Positions 18,621 to 27,445 of a stretch of 64,000 bases of DNA are shown one piece after another (positions within the stretch are counted from its first letter, which is position 1; each line of letters opens with the position of its first letter). The notes below the pieces were generated by a model, which did no database searches, had not been told where the DNA came from, and was given only the letters and a program-made list of their open reading frames with translations. The stretch comes from an uncultured Alphaproteobacteria bacterium. Its GTDB lineage: Bacteria > Pseudomonadota > Alphaproteobacteria > HIMB59. The position numbers were made by a program, and so were the translations under genes. The stretch lies in contig CACKFO010000004.1 of NCBI GenBank assembly GCA_902599405.1, forward strand, positions 1-64,000, in the 5' to 3' direction.

Positions 18621-20685
18621 GAATTATTTAAATATCATTAGATCTTCAAAACCAGCTCAGTTTGGTATTTTATTAATTGTATTTTTGCTTTTATACAATT
18701 TAGTTCCACATAATGAGGGTAACTATTTTTGGAGACTTCCCTCTTTATTAGCTTTCATACCAATTAAGTTAAATGAGATTATATATGCAGCTTTATATGA
18801 ATGGTTTCCTCTCAAAGTATGGGACCCCATATTTGAAATGTATGAAGAAAAAGCAGCATTTCGTGAATTCACAAAATCTATATCTAAAGGTTTATTATTT
18901 TTAATTACTTTTGTAAGAGAGCTTTTATTGGGTGGTGACAAAATAATTGATGTTTTTGTTAGTGATGCTTGGCTGAAAGATAATGATTGGATGACATGGC
19001 CAGCACTTCCATGGACAGCAGCTACAGTCGGTGCTTTTTTGCTTGGGTTCCAACTTGGTGGTATCAGATTGGCTTTACTTGGAGGGATAGGGTCTTTATA
19101 TGTATCAATCTTTGGAAATTGGGTACCATCTATACAAACACTCTCTTTTGTTCTAATTACAACACCAATTTGTTTTGTACTAGGTCTATCCTTTGGAATA
19201 TGGGGATACCTAGATAGAAAAGTTGAGACAGCTTTGCAACCAGTACTAAATGTAATGCAAACTATGCCTCAATTTGCATATCTAGTCCCTATTATTGCTT
19301 TATTTGGTTTAGGCGATCATGCAGGTTCGATAGCTACTATAGTAATTGCTACCCCACCAATGATAAGAAATACCATTTTAGGATTAAAACGAATTTCACC
19401 TGAGGTAGTAGAAGCGGGACTTATGAGCGGTTGTACAAAAACTCAGCTTTTATTTAAAGTATTAATACCAACAGCTAGACGAGATATTTTAAACGGTGTC
19501 AATACAGTTATTATGCAATGCCTAGCAATGGTTGTAATTGCGTCTTTCGTTGGTGCAAAAGGACTTGGTCTAAATTTAAAAATTGCCTTAAATAGTTTAA
19601 AAATTGGCAAAGCTGCTGAAGCAGGTTTTTGTATCGTCTTAATTGCTGTTATCCTTGATCGCTTTACAAAAGCATGGGCGAATAAACAAGTTGATTATTT
19701 TGAAAATTTAACTTTTTTTCAAAGATATAAACTCTTAATCATCTTTGGAACCTCAATTTTAATTTTTTCAATCATTGCTTTTATAGCAAATGGTTACTTC
19801 GATAAAATTAATTACTTATATGTCATACCTATTGAAAAAGGTTTTACTTTTGCTCACTATATTGATGCTGCTGTTGATTGGGTTTGGGAAACTTTTTTCT
19901 ATTCTCTCAATTCTTTCAATAAGTTTCTTCTAACTGAAGTTCTAGGTCCTATGAAAAAAGCTTATCTAGGTATGCCAGTAGTTGCCACGTTGACTCTTAC
20001 TATGGGTGTCGCTTATATCATTGGTGGAATTAGAACAAGCTTATTAGTTGGGGGCATGATGTTATTTATTGCTATGTCAAAATATTGGGACAGAGCTTTA
20101 ATTACAATGTACATGGCAACATTTGCTGTAATAATGGCATCTCTCAATGGAATAATAGTTGGATCAATATTTGCACAAACTGAGAGGGGGTCAAAAATTA
20201 TTCTCTCCGTGTGTGATTTTTTTGAAACATTTCCATCCTTTGTTTATTTAATACCTGTTATCTTCTTGTTCAATATTACTGATACCTCAGTGTTAATAGC
20301 TGCTATTGTTTATGCTACTGTTCCTGCTACTCGATATACTGTCTGGGGTCTAAATAGTGTCCCACTCTCCTTACATGAAGCAGGCACCATGTCCGGTGTC
20401 TCAAGAATACAAAGATGGACAAATATTGAAATTCCCTTAGCTTTCCCGACAATTATGCTTGGCGTTAATCAAACAGTTGTTTTCACTCTTCAAATGGTAA
20501 TTTTAGGAGCGTTAATTGGAACTGAAGATTTAGGCCAACTTATTTTTGGAGCATTATCAAGAGCTCAAGACGGACCTGGTGTTGCTATAACACTAGGTTT
20601 ATTCGTTTCTTTAATGGCTATTTCAGTAGATGTAATTGTGAGAAAATGGGCCGAGGAAAGAAAAAAAGCTCTTGGATTAGCATAG
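18613..20685 (+). CDS. proW: Quaternary amine ABC transporter, double-length permease
   Basis: 690 residues with two complete BPD_transp_1 permease units: one around residues 170-355 (EAA-like loop VVEAGLMSGCTKTQLLFKV) and one around residues 480-680 (EAGTMSGVSRIQRWTNI). Each half contacts the ATPase. Usual ProW/OpuAB is about 300-400 residues and works as a homodimer; this one is a tandem fusion acting as one pseudo-dimer, a form seen in marine alphaproteobacterial TMAO/betaine systems. It starts with GTG at 18613 inside the end of proV, and tdm begins 3 bases after its stop. Confidence 0.9.
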   Translation: MDKNYLNIIRSSKPAQFGILLIVFLLLYNLVPHNEGNYFWRLPSLLAFIPIKLNEIIYAALYEWFPLKVWDPIFEMYEEKAAFREFTKSISKGLLFLITFVRELLLGGDKIIDVFVSDAWLKDNDWMTWPALPWTAATVGAFLLGFQLGGIRLALLGGIGSLYVSIFGNWVPSIQTLSFVLITTPICFVLGLSFGIWGYLDRKVETALQPVLNVMQTMPQFAYLVPIIALFGLGDHAGSIATIVIATPPMIRNTILGLKRISPEVVEAGLMSGCTKTQLLFKVLIPTARRDILNGVNTVIMQCLAMVVIASFVGAKGLGLNLKIALNSLKIGKAAEAGFCIVLIAVILDRFTKAWANKQVDYFENLTFFQRYKLLIIFGTSILIFSIIAFIANGYFDKINYLYVIPIEKGFTFAHYIDAAVDWVWETFFYSLNSFNKFLLTEVLGPMKKAYLGMPVVATLTLTMGVAYIIGGIRTSLLVGGMMLFIAMSKYWDRALITMYMATFAVIMASLNGIIVGSIFAQTERGSKIILSVCDFFETFPSFVYLIPVIFLFNITDTSVLIAAIVYATVPATRYTVWGLNSVPLSLHEAGTMSGVSRIQRWTNIEIPLAFPTIMLGVNQTVVFTLQMVILGALIGTEDLGQLIFGALSRAQDGPGVAITLGLFVSLMAISVDVIVRKWAEERKKALGLA

Positions 20686-20688
20686 AGA

Positions 20689-23040
20689 ATGATCATCCCA
20701 AGAGTTACTCAACCTTATGAACCTGGATTACCAGCTCTTGGTGACGACTTAGAAAATTATTTGGTAATTGGTGGAGGTTCACTCACATTAAAATTAGAAC
20801 CAGATGACAAATTTAAAATAATTAATTTAGAAGGCCATCAACAGGCCGAGATTGTATGCTTTAATTCAAAGAGAGAGTGTAATCTATCACCTTTAGGTCT
20901 TAATAACGAGCACAATGGACAACTAACAAAAAAAATCCTTACGAGCGAGGAGGAGTCAGCTCAAATAGCACGTACTAAATTAAAAAAACTTGGATATGAG
21001 GTAGAGTCTATTAATCAATCGATTTTAGTATTTTCTCAAAATTCACTTTCAGGTTCAATTGAGGAGTTTAAAACAAACGACTCCATTGTTTGTATAATTT
21101 CTGCACCAGGCGAAAGTGAAATTACACATGAAAATATTCCTGCATCCGAAATACGAGTAATTGTTCAAAGAAATAAAAAACGTGAAGAGGGGGAATTTTT
21201 ATTACCAGACCCTTTAATGGATCCTGTTGAAGAAATTTTTGTTAAAAGATATACCGCAATGGCCTATGAGGTCAAAGAGGGAGATTTTATTCAGATAATT
21301 GATGTTTATGGAAGACAATGTTCTGACTTTATGGCATTCGACTCAGAGAGCCTTCAAAAAGGCCAAGAGCTCTCAATAGATACAACTAATAGTAGATATT
21401 TAATGGGTAGTGCTTTTCCAATGCCAGGTCTCCATTCTAAATATTACGATGAAAATCAAATGCCCATGGTTGAAGTCTACAGAGACACTGTCGGAAGACA
21501 TGATACGTTCGGTACTGCATGTACTTCAAAATTTTATGATGATATTGGCTATTTTGGTCATCCAAATTGCTCAGATAATTTCAATTATGTATTAGATAAG
21601 TTTACTGTGAGAAAAAGACTAGGTTGGAATGCTATAAATTTATTTTACAACACAGCCATTGATGCAAATAATGCTTTAATTTTTGATGAACCATGGTCTA
21701 GACCAGGAGACTATGTGATGTTTAAAGCCCTGAAAAATTTAGTTTGTGTCTCCTCTGCCTGTCCAGACGATGTAGACGCAGCTAATGGATGGAATCCTAC
21801 TGACATTTTTGTTAGAGTCTATAGACCGAATAGACCTTTTAGTAAAGGAATGGCATTTAGAATGAAAGCAGACTCTGATCCCAAATTAACTAAAGAAACT
21901 GGTTTTCACCCAAGAGTATCAAAACTTACTGAAAATATTGTTGAGTACAAAGGCTTCTGGTTAGCTTCTAATTATAATAATCACGGGGCGCACCAAGAAT
22001 ATGAAGCTTGCAGAGAGCGGGCTATCATTATGGATTTATCAGCACTAAGAAAGTTTGAAGTACGAGGCCCAGACGCTGAAGAACTTTTACAAATGACTTG
22101 CACCAGAAACATCAGAAAACTATCTGTTGGCCAAGTTGTTTACACTGCGATGTGCTACGAGCATGGAGGTATGCTTGATGACGGTACAGTATTCAAAATG
22201 ACGGATGATAATTTTAGGTGGATTTGTGGAGATGAGTATTGCGGTGAATGGTTAAGAGAAAAAGCAAAGGAACATAACTTTAAGGTATGGATTAAATCTT
22301 CTACTGATAATTTACATAATGTTTCTGTCCAAGGACCAAAGAGTAGAGAAATATTAAAAAAGATAATCTGGACACCCCCTCATCAAACATCATTGACTGA
22401 TTTAGAGTGGTTTAGGTTCTCTATAGCTAGGTTAAATACTTTAGATGGAATTCCTTTAATGGTATCTAGAACTGGATATACAGGTGAACTAGGTTATGAA
22501 ATATTTTGTCATCCGAGTAAAGCTGCTGAAGTTTGGGATGCTGTAATGAAAGCCGGAGAAGAGTTTGGAATTGTGCCTATGGGATTGGACGCTTTGGATT
22601 TAGTTAGAATTGAAGCTGGTTTAGTTTTTGCAAATTATGAATTCGATGATCAAACTGATCCGTTTGAGGCGGGAATTGGTTTTACAGTTCCTCTTAAATC
22701 AAAAGATGACAACTTTATTGGTAAAGAGGCTTTACTTGAAAGAAAGGCAAACCCTCAAAGAAAACTAGTTGGACTTGAGATTGAGGGAAATGAAACTACC
22801 GGGCATGGTGACTGTGTTCATCCTTCAAATAATGGAAGGGAACAAGTTGGCATTATAACAAGTGGTATGAAATCCCCTGTTCTAAATAAAAATATTGCTC
22901 TTTGTAAAATCAATGTCAAATACAGCGAGCTTAATACTGAAGTTGAAATAGGTAAGTTAGATGGTCAACAAAAAAGAATAAAGGCTAAGGTTGTACCATT
23001 CCCATTTTATGATCCAACTAAATCAAGAGTTAAATCCTAA
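20689..23040 (+). CDS. tdm: Trimethylamine N-oxide demethylase (DUF1989 + GcvT)
   Basis: 783 residues: an N-terminal DUF1989 domain (about 20-390) and a C-terminal GcvT folate-binding domain (about 410-770, with VSRTGYTGELGYEIF and the RIEAGLVFANYEF stretch). This exact fusion is that of Tdm, which splits TMAO to dimethylamine and formaldehyde and presumably hands the C1 unit to tetrahydrofolate. Three cysteines, Cys278 (GTACTS), Cys294 (HPNCSDN) and Cys358 (SACPDD), lie 16 and 64 residues apart, fitting the three-Cys zinc site described for Tdm. It is cotranscribed with the importer (3-base gap after proW), and tmm lies close by. Confidence 0.9.
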   Translation: MIIPRVTQPYEPGLPALGDDLENYLVIGGGSLTLKLEPDDKFKIINLEGHQQAEIVCFNSKRECNLSPLGLNNEHNGQLTKKILTSEEESAQIARTKLKKLGYEVESINQSILVFSQNSLSGSIEEFKTNDSIVCIISAPGESEITHENIPASEIRVIVQRNKKREEGEFLLPDPLMDPVEEIFVKRYTAMAYEVKEGDFIQIIDVYGRQCSDFMAFDSESLQKGQELSIDTTNSRYLMGSAFPMPGLHSKYYDENQMPMVEVYRDTVGRHDTFGTACTSKFYDDIGYFGHPNCSDNFNYVLDKFTVRKRLGWNAINLFYNTAIDANNALIFDEPWSRPGDYVMFKALKNLVCVSSACPDDVDAANGWNPTDIFVRVYRPNRPFSKGMAFRMKADSDPKLTKETGFHPRVSKLTENIVEYKGFWLASNYNNHGAHQEYEACRERAIIMDLSALRKFEVRGPDAEELLQMTCTRNIRKLSVGQVVYTAMCYEHGGMLDDGTVFKMTDDNFRWICGDEYCGEWLREKAKEHNFKVWIKSSTDNLHNVSVQGPKSREILKKIIWTPPHQTSLTDLEWFRFSIARLNTLDGIPLMVSRTGYTGELGYEIFCHPSKAAEVWDAVMKAGEEFGIVPMGLDALDLVRIEAGLVFANYEFDDQTDPFEAGIGFTVPLKSKDDNFIGKEALLERKANPQRKLVGLEIEGNETTGHGDCVHPSNNGREQVGIITSGMKSPVLNKNIALCKINVKYSELNTEVEIGKLDGQQKRIKAKVVPFPFYDPTKSRVKS

Positions 23041-23057
23041 TTTTTTTATCTTTTTAA

Positions 23058-24227
23058 ATGAGTTCAATTTTTTTAGATAAATCTTCAACTTTACCAATTA
23101 GTGATAACAGGTTTGATAAAGGGCCTTTTTTTGAATTTTATCATAAAGAAGATAATTCTTATGGTGTATACGCTGATCGCTATTTTCCAATATCTGTTGG
23201 AAATAAAATCAAAGATAGTTACTGGAATTTGAGAAGAAAAGCTGTCATGTATGATGTACCTGAAAAACCTATTGAAATAGAGGGACCACAGTCAGAGGAA
23301 TTTCTTGATAAAATATTTTGTCGCAAAATTAAAGATATGAGAGTAGGCAGAGGTAAATATGCAATTGCCTGTTATGAAAATGGCGGAATATTTATAGATG
23401 GTGTACTTTTTAGATTAGAGCAAAATAAATTTTGGTACGTCCAACCTGATGGACCTCTTGAAACTTGGTTAAAAGCTCATCAAAAAAACTATGAAGTTAC
23501 TATAACTGACCCTAATTCTCGAGTGATACAAATACAAGGTCCAATTTCTAAAGATATAATTTCAAAGCTAACAAATGGAGAAATAAACAATGATTTTAAA
23601 TACTATCATTCAGGCTATTCAAAAATTGCTGATCAAAATGTATATGTCTCTAGAACAGGATGGACTTCTGAATTAGGCTTCGAAATTTATACTCTAGGAA
23701 ATAAGACTAATTATAAAAAAATTTGGGATACTATTTGTGAAATCGGATATCCGATGGGTATGACATTTGATGGTCTAGAATCAATGGATATAAGAAGAAT
23801 TGAAGCAGGCATCCTAGATAACAACACAGATTTTGACTCTTCTATGAATCCTTATGAAATTGGATTAGGCTCTCTAGTTGATTTGGAAAAAGAAAATTTT
23901 ATTGGAAAAAAAGCTTTAGAATTTTTATCAACAAAATTTGGAAAGAGATTATTTGGTATAACTACCGATAAAGAAATTATTCCAAGAGCAAAAGTTTATT
24001 TATCATCAAATGAACAAAAAATTGGATATCTTTCAGCATCAACTTGGTCTCCTACTTTAGAAAAGTATGTGGGTTATGTACGTTTTGACTACCCTGGTGA
24101 GTGGAAAGAATTTCAAATTAAAGTGGAGTCTGTTAATGATAATTTAGCTGACTGCGAAATAATTGATTTACCATTTTACGATAAAGAAAAACTCATCCCA
24201 AAGGGGATTGACAAAAATATTCCTTAA
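23058..24227 (+). CDS. GcvT-fold tetrahydrofolate-dependent methyltransferase, DmdA-like, substrate unknown
   Basis: 389 residues of the aminomethyltransferase family with both the folate-binding domain (IEIEGPQSEEFLDKI near residue 73, VSRTGWTSELGFEIY near residue 196, RRIEAGILDNNTDFD near residue 247) and the C-terminal barrel. Tryptophan replaces the usual Tyr in the SRTGY motif, as in DMSP demethylase DmdA, and SYWNLRRKAVMYDV resembles DmdA's N-terminal region, but the overall match is not good enough to call it DmdA. It lies 17 bases after tdm in the same operon, so it may demethylate dimethylamine-, betaine- or sulfonium-type compounds. Confidence 0.7.
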   Translation: MSSIFLDKSSTLPISDNRFDKGPFFEFYHKEDNSYGVYADRYFPISVGNKIKDSYWNLRRKAVMYDVPEKPIEIEGPQSEEFLDKIFCRKIKDMRVGRGKYAIACYENGGIFIDGVLFRLEQNKFWYVQPDGPLETWLKAHQKNYEVTITDPNSRVIQIQGPISKDIISKLTNGEINNDFKYYHSGYSKIADQNVYVSRTGWTSELGFEIYTLGNKTNYKKIWDTICEIGYPMGMTFDGLESMDIRRIEAGILDNNTDFDSSMNPYEIGLGSLVDLEKENFIGKKALEFLSTKFGKRLFGITTDKEIIPRAKVYLSSNEQKIGYLSASTWSPTLEKYVGYVRFDYPGEWKEFQIKVESVNDNLADCEIIDLPFYDKEKLIPKGIDKNIP

Positions 24228-24397
24228 TCTTTATTTTTTTCTTTTCTAAAGAATGGTATTAGAAAAACAAAACAAGCTACAAAGAAAAAAAGACTTCCAA
24301 ACATAGCCCAGAAACTACCAATACTTGATATTATAAAGCCTACAGCAGAAATAATAAATAAAACCCATCCAATAAAATTAAGAGTATTATTGGACAT
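24224..24397 (-). CDS. Small two-helix membrane protein
   Basis: A 57-residue reading frame from ATG at 24397, starting just downstream of the tmm stop. It encodes MSNNTLNFIGWVLF..., with two hydrophobic helices at about 6-25 and 30-49 joined by SIGSFWAMFG, and a charged tail RKEKNKD. The frame is open over the entire tmm to GcvT gap, and its composition is that of a genuine membrane protein. It probably belongs to the tmm transcript. I do not recognise a family. Confidence 0.65.
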   Translation of the reverse strand: MSNNTLNFIGWVLFIISAVGFIISSIGSFWAMFGSLFFFVACFVFLIPFFRKEKNKD

Positions 24398-24404
24398 GTA
24401 TTAT

Positions 24405-25739
24405 CTATTTTGTATCTAAATATGTAGACATAGAGTCATCCATAGCATCCAACCATGTAGTATGATGTGAGGGACCAGTGGTGCCAGTGACGGGCGAGGA
24501 AAAGGATTTATCTCTATAAGTCAGGATATTTTCTTCCTTATGGTGTTCCCAATCATAAAAATGTTTGCGAATTAACTCAAAGTCAATTTTTGGGTAGTCA
24601 ACAGCAGAACATAAATCCACACAATAATCTGTTTGAAAATCAATCATTTGATAGGCATCCTCAAGGGCTTCTTCCTTTTTAACCCAGTTATCAATATCCT
24701 TTGCTAACTCATCAGCTGAAGGCAGAGTTATTTTGTTCATTATTATGTCTCTAACATACCAAGCTTGAGCATCAAACATGTTAAAAGTATGAAACTGATC
24801 TTGCATACCAAGATAAAACAAATTTTGATTATTTTGCCATACTACTCCTTTGTATAAGTTTGGAGGATACAGCCTGTTATGAGTTTTTAATTTTAGATCT
24901 TCTGGTAAAAAAGGAAAATGATGCAAGTAACCTGTACATAGTATTAAGGCATCCATTTCTTGAACTGTGCCATCTTTAAAAACTGCTTTGTTTCCATCGA
25001 TCTTATCCATGTAATGTACTTCTTTCATGCCTTCAGGCCAATTGAAACCCATTGGATTGTTTCTATAACCAATAGTAACAGTTTTAGCTCCATATTTATG
25101 GCACTGTAACGCTACATCTTCAGCAGAGTAACTACTTCCGAGAACGACAACGTTTTTATCTCTAAACTCTTCAGCGTCTCTGAAATCATGAGAGTGCATT
25201 ATTCTCCCTGGAAAGCTATTCATTCCCTCATATTCAGGAATGTATGGAACAGAGAAGTGACCAGTCGCAACAACTAATTTATCAAAACTTTCAGTTTTAG
25301 TTTGATCGTCTTTTTTATTTCGGTATGTAATATCAAATCCATTACCATTATCAGCAACAGAGGTAACAGTGGTGTTAAACTTTACGTATTTTTTTACATT
25401 TGAATTTTCTGCACGACCTAAAATGTAATCTTGAAGGACGGCTCTTGGAGGGAAGGAGGGAATTGGTTTTTTGAAATGCTCATCAAAAGAATAATCTGCA
25501 AATTCAAGACACTCTTTTGGTCCATTCGACCAAAGGTATCTATACATACTATTGTGAATTGGATCTCCATATTGATCAGACCCGGTTCTCCAAGTATAAT
25601 TCCAAAGACCACCCCAACTTTCTTGTTTTTCAAAGGCAACAACCTCAGGAATATTTTCGCCTTTGCTTTGCGCTTGATGCAGAGATCTTAAAAAAGATAG
25701 TCCGCAGGGACCTGTACCAATTAGTGCAACTTTTGTCAT
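24405..25739 (-). CDS. tmm: Trimethylamine monooxygenase (bacterial FMO)
   Basis: 444 residues, the size of bacterial Tmm. FAD site GTGPCG at 8-13, WGGLWNYTWRTG near residue 42, the FMO signature FPGRIMHSHDF near residue 180, NADPH site GSSYSAED near residue 201 and C-terminal FYLGMQDQFHTFNMFDAQ near residue 316. Overall it follows roseobacter/SAR11 Tmm almost motif for motif. It oxidises trimethylamine to TMAO with NADPH and O2, supplying Tdm. It is transcribed away from the mgd operon, with an IclR-type palindrome 99 bases upstream of its start. It may also oxidise dimethyl sulfide. Confidence 0.95.
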   Translation of the reverse strand: MTKVALIGTGPCGLSFLRSLHQAQSKGENIPEVVAFEKQESWGGLWNYTWRTGSDQYGDPIHNSMYRYLWSNGPKECLEFADYSFDEHFKKPIPSFPPRAVLQDYILGRAENSNVKKYVKFNTTVTSVADNGNGFDITYRNKKDDQTKTESFDKLVVATGHFSVPYIPEYEGMNSFPGRIMHSHDFRDAEEFRDKNVVVLGSSYSAEDVALQCHKYGAKTVTIGYRNNPMGFNWPEGMKEVHYMDKIDGNKAVFKDGTVQEMDALILCTGYLHHFPFLPEDLKLKTHNRLYPPNLYKGVVWQNNQNLFYLGMQDQFHTFNMFDAQAWYVRDIIMNKITLPSADELAKDIDNWVKKEEALEDAYQMIDFQTDYCVDLCSAVDYPKIDFELIRKHFYDWEHHKEENILTYRDKSFSSPVTGTTGPSHHTTWLDAMDDSMSTYLDTK

Positions 25740-25837
25740 TATTCTCCTCCGATTTGAATTAATATTAATAATTAAATTCTAATTTCCAATCCATTTTTTG
25801 TCATAATCTGTAATAAATACAGGGATAATAAAAATGT

Positions 25838-25856
25838 TGTTTCATATTATGGAACA
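25838..25856. promoter_or_regulatory. IclR-type operator between tmm and mgdA
   Basis: TGTTTCATATTATGGAACA: 7-base arms with a 5-base centre and one mismatch between the arms. It lies 56 bases before the mgdA start and 99 bases before that of tmm, in the divergent promoter region. Matching palindromes stand before the iclR gene and the FAD-oxidoreductase module. Inferred binding site of the IclR protein encoded at 33993. Confidence 0.65.
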
Positions 25857-25912
25857 GGTTTATTGTAGCATTATATTAGGAATATATATTTTCGAAGAGG
25901 TTTAATTGAATC

Positions 25913-27169
25913 ATGCAAAAGTACTCAGTTTTTAGTTTAGTAAAAAATGCTTTCACCAACCATGAAAATTGGGAGGTAGCTTGGAAAGACCCTGAGCCTA
26001 AAAAAGAATACGATGTCATAATTGTAGGCGGCGGTGGTCATGGTCTTGCAACGGCATATTATCTTGCAAAAGAACATGGAATCACAAACGTTGCCATACT
26101 TGAAAAGGGTTGGATTGGTGGAGGTAATGTTGGAAGAAACACTACCATCTTGAGATCTAACTATATGTTTGATTCAAACGCTCATTTTTATGAGTTTGGC
26201 ATGAAGCTTTGGGAAACACTTAGCCAAGAATTAAATTACAACGTTATGTACTCACCGAGAGGAATTATAAACTTAGCTCACTCTGATGCACAAATGAATG
26301 CTTACGCTAGAAGAGGTAACTCTATGAGATTAAATGGTATTGATGCAATTCTTCTTGGAAGGGATGATTTAAAAAAGATGATTCCATTTGCAGATTTTTC
26401 AGAAACATGTCGTTTTCCCATTCATGGTGGTTTAATGCAGCCACGTGGGGGAACTGCAAGACATGATGCAGTTGCTTGGGGATATGCGAGACAGGCAGAC
26501 TCTATGGGAGTCGATATAATTCAAAATTGTGAAGTGACAGGTTTTGATGTTAACAACGGAAAAATAGAAGGCGTTCAAACATCAAGAGGAAATATTAAAA
26601 CTAAAAAAGTTGGATTGTGTGTTGCTGGAAGTACTACACTTTTAGCAGACATGTTAAACATGAGACTTCCAATTGAGGCACACGTTCTGCAAGCCTGTGT
26701 CTCAGAACCAGTTAAACCTTTACTTCATAACGTAGTTACATTCGGAGCAGGTCACTTTTACTGTAGCCAATCTGACAAAGGTGAGATGGTTATGGGTGGC
26801 GATTTAGATGGTTACAATAGCTATGCTCAAAGAGGAAATATGCCAATGATACAGCATGTTTTAACAGGTGGATTGGCTGTCTTCCCAAACTTTAGTAGAC
26901 TCAAAATGCTTCGAACTTGGGGAGGTATTATGGATATGTCCATGGATGGTTCCCCAATAATTGATAAAACTCATATTGAGGGCGTATATCTTAATTGCGG
27001 TTGGTGTTACGGAGGCTTTAAAGCTACTCCCAGCTCAGGTTTTGTTTTTGCTCATACAATAGCACAAGATCAAGTACATGAACTCAACTCAGACTTTAAC
27101 CTTGAAAGATTCCACACTGGAAAAATTATAGATGAAAAGGGTGTAGGCCCTAAACCTTGGATCGGTTAA
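25913..27169 (+). CDS. mgdA: N-methylglutamate dehydrogenase subunit A (sarcosine oxidase beta-like)
   Basis: 418 residues, homologous to the beta subunit (SoxB) of heterotetrameric sarcosine oxidase. FAD-binding VGGGGHGLATAYYLA near residue 38 and QPRGGTARHDAVAWG near residues 176-190, whose His184 corresponds to the residue that covalently binds FMN in sarcosine oxidase. First gene of a soxBDAG-type operon that runs straight into mgsABC, so the substrate is most likely N-methylglutamate, giving glutamate and a folate-bound C1 unit. Sarcosine remains the alternative, as the families are not separable by motif. Confidence 0.85.
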   Translation: MQKYSVFSLVKNAFTNHENWEVAWKDPEPKKEYDVIIVGGGGHGLATAYYLAKEHGITNVAILEKGWIGGGNVGRNTTILRSNYMFDSNAHFYEFGMKLWETLSQELNYNVMYSPRGIINLAHSDAQMNAYARRGNSMRLNGIDAILLGRDDLKKMIPFADFSETCRFPIHGGLMQPRGGTARHDAVAWGYARQADSMGVDIIQNCEVTGFDVNNGKIEGVQTSRGNIKTKKVGLCVAGSTTLLADMLNMRLPIEAHVLQACVSEPVKPLLHNVVTFGAGHFYCSQSDKGEMVMGGDLDGYNSYAQRGNMPMIQHVLTGGLAVFPNFSRLKMLRTWGGIMDMSMDGSPIIDKTHIEGVYLNCGWCYGGFKATPSSGFVFAHTIAQDQVHELNSDFNLERFHTGKIIDEKGVGPKPWIG

Positions 27170-27172
27170 TAG

Positions 27173-27445
27173 ATGTTAGAAATAAAATGCCCTTACTGTG
27201 GCAAGCGCTCACAAAATGAATTTTCTTATGGCGGAGACGCCACAATAAAAAGACCTAAACTAGGAGAAGAAATTTCAACCGAGGATTGGGATAATTTTGT
27301 TTACTACAGAGATAATCCAAGAGGAAAACATTCAGAACTATGGCATCATGTTTCTGGATGTAGACAATGGTTTAAAGTCTCAAGAGACACCGCTACACAT
27401 GAAATTTTTGATACATGCAAAATGAATGAGGACTTTAATGTCTAA
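27173..27445 (+). CDS. mgdB: N-methylglutamate dehydrogenase subunit B (sarcosine oxidase delta-like)
   Basis: 90-residue SoxD-type subunit. A zinc site is visible as CPYCGKR near residues 6-12 with later His/Cys in WHHVSGCRQWF near residues 62-72; the GGDA and YRDNPRGKHSELW segments are standard for the family. It contributes to the heterotetramer but not to catalysis. It begins 3 bases after mgdA and overlaps the chosen start of mgdC by 8 bases. Confidence 0.93.
   Translation: MLEIKCPYCGKRSQNEFSYGGDATIKRPKLGEEISTEDWDNFVYYRDNPRGKHSELWHHVSGCRQWFKVSRDTATHEIFDTCKMNEDFNV

Noticed and set aside
23058..24227. Calling the GcvT-like protein DmdA
   Set aside because: Only a few DmdA-like positions are shared (Trp in SRTGW, N-terminal YWNL pattern); the rest is as close to other GcvT-family proteins, so the name would be unsupported.
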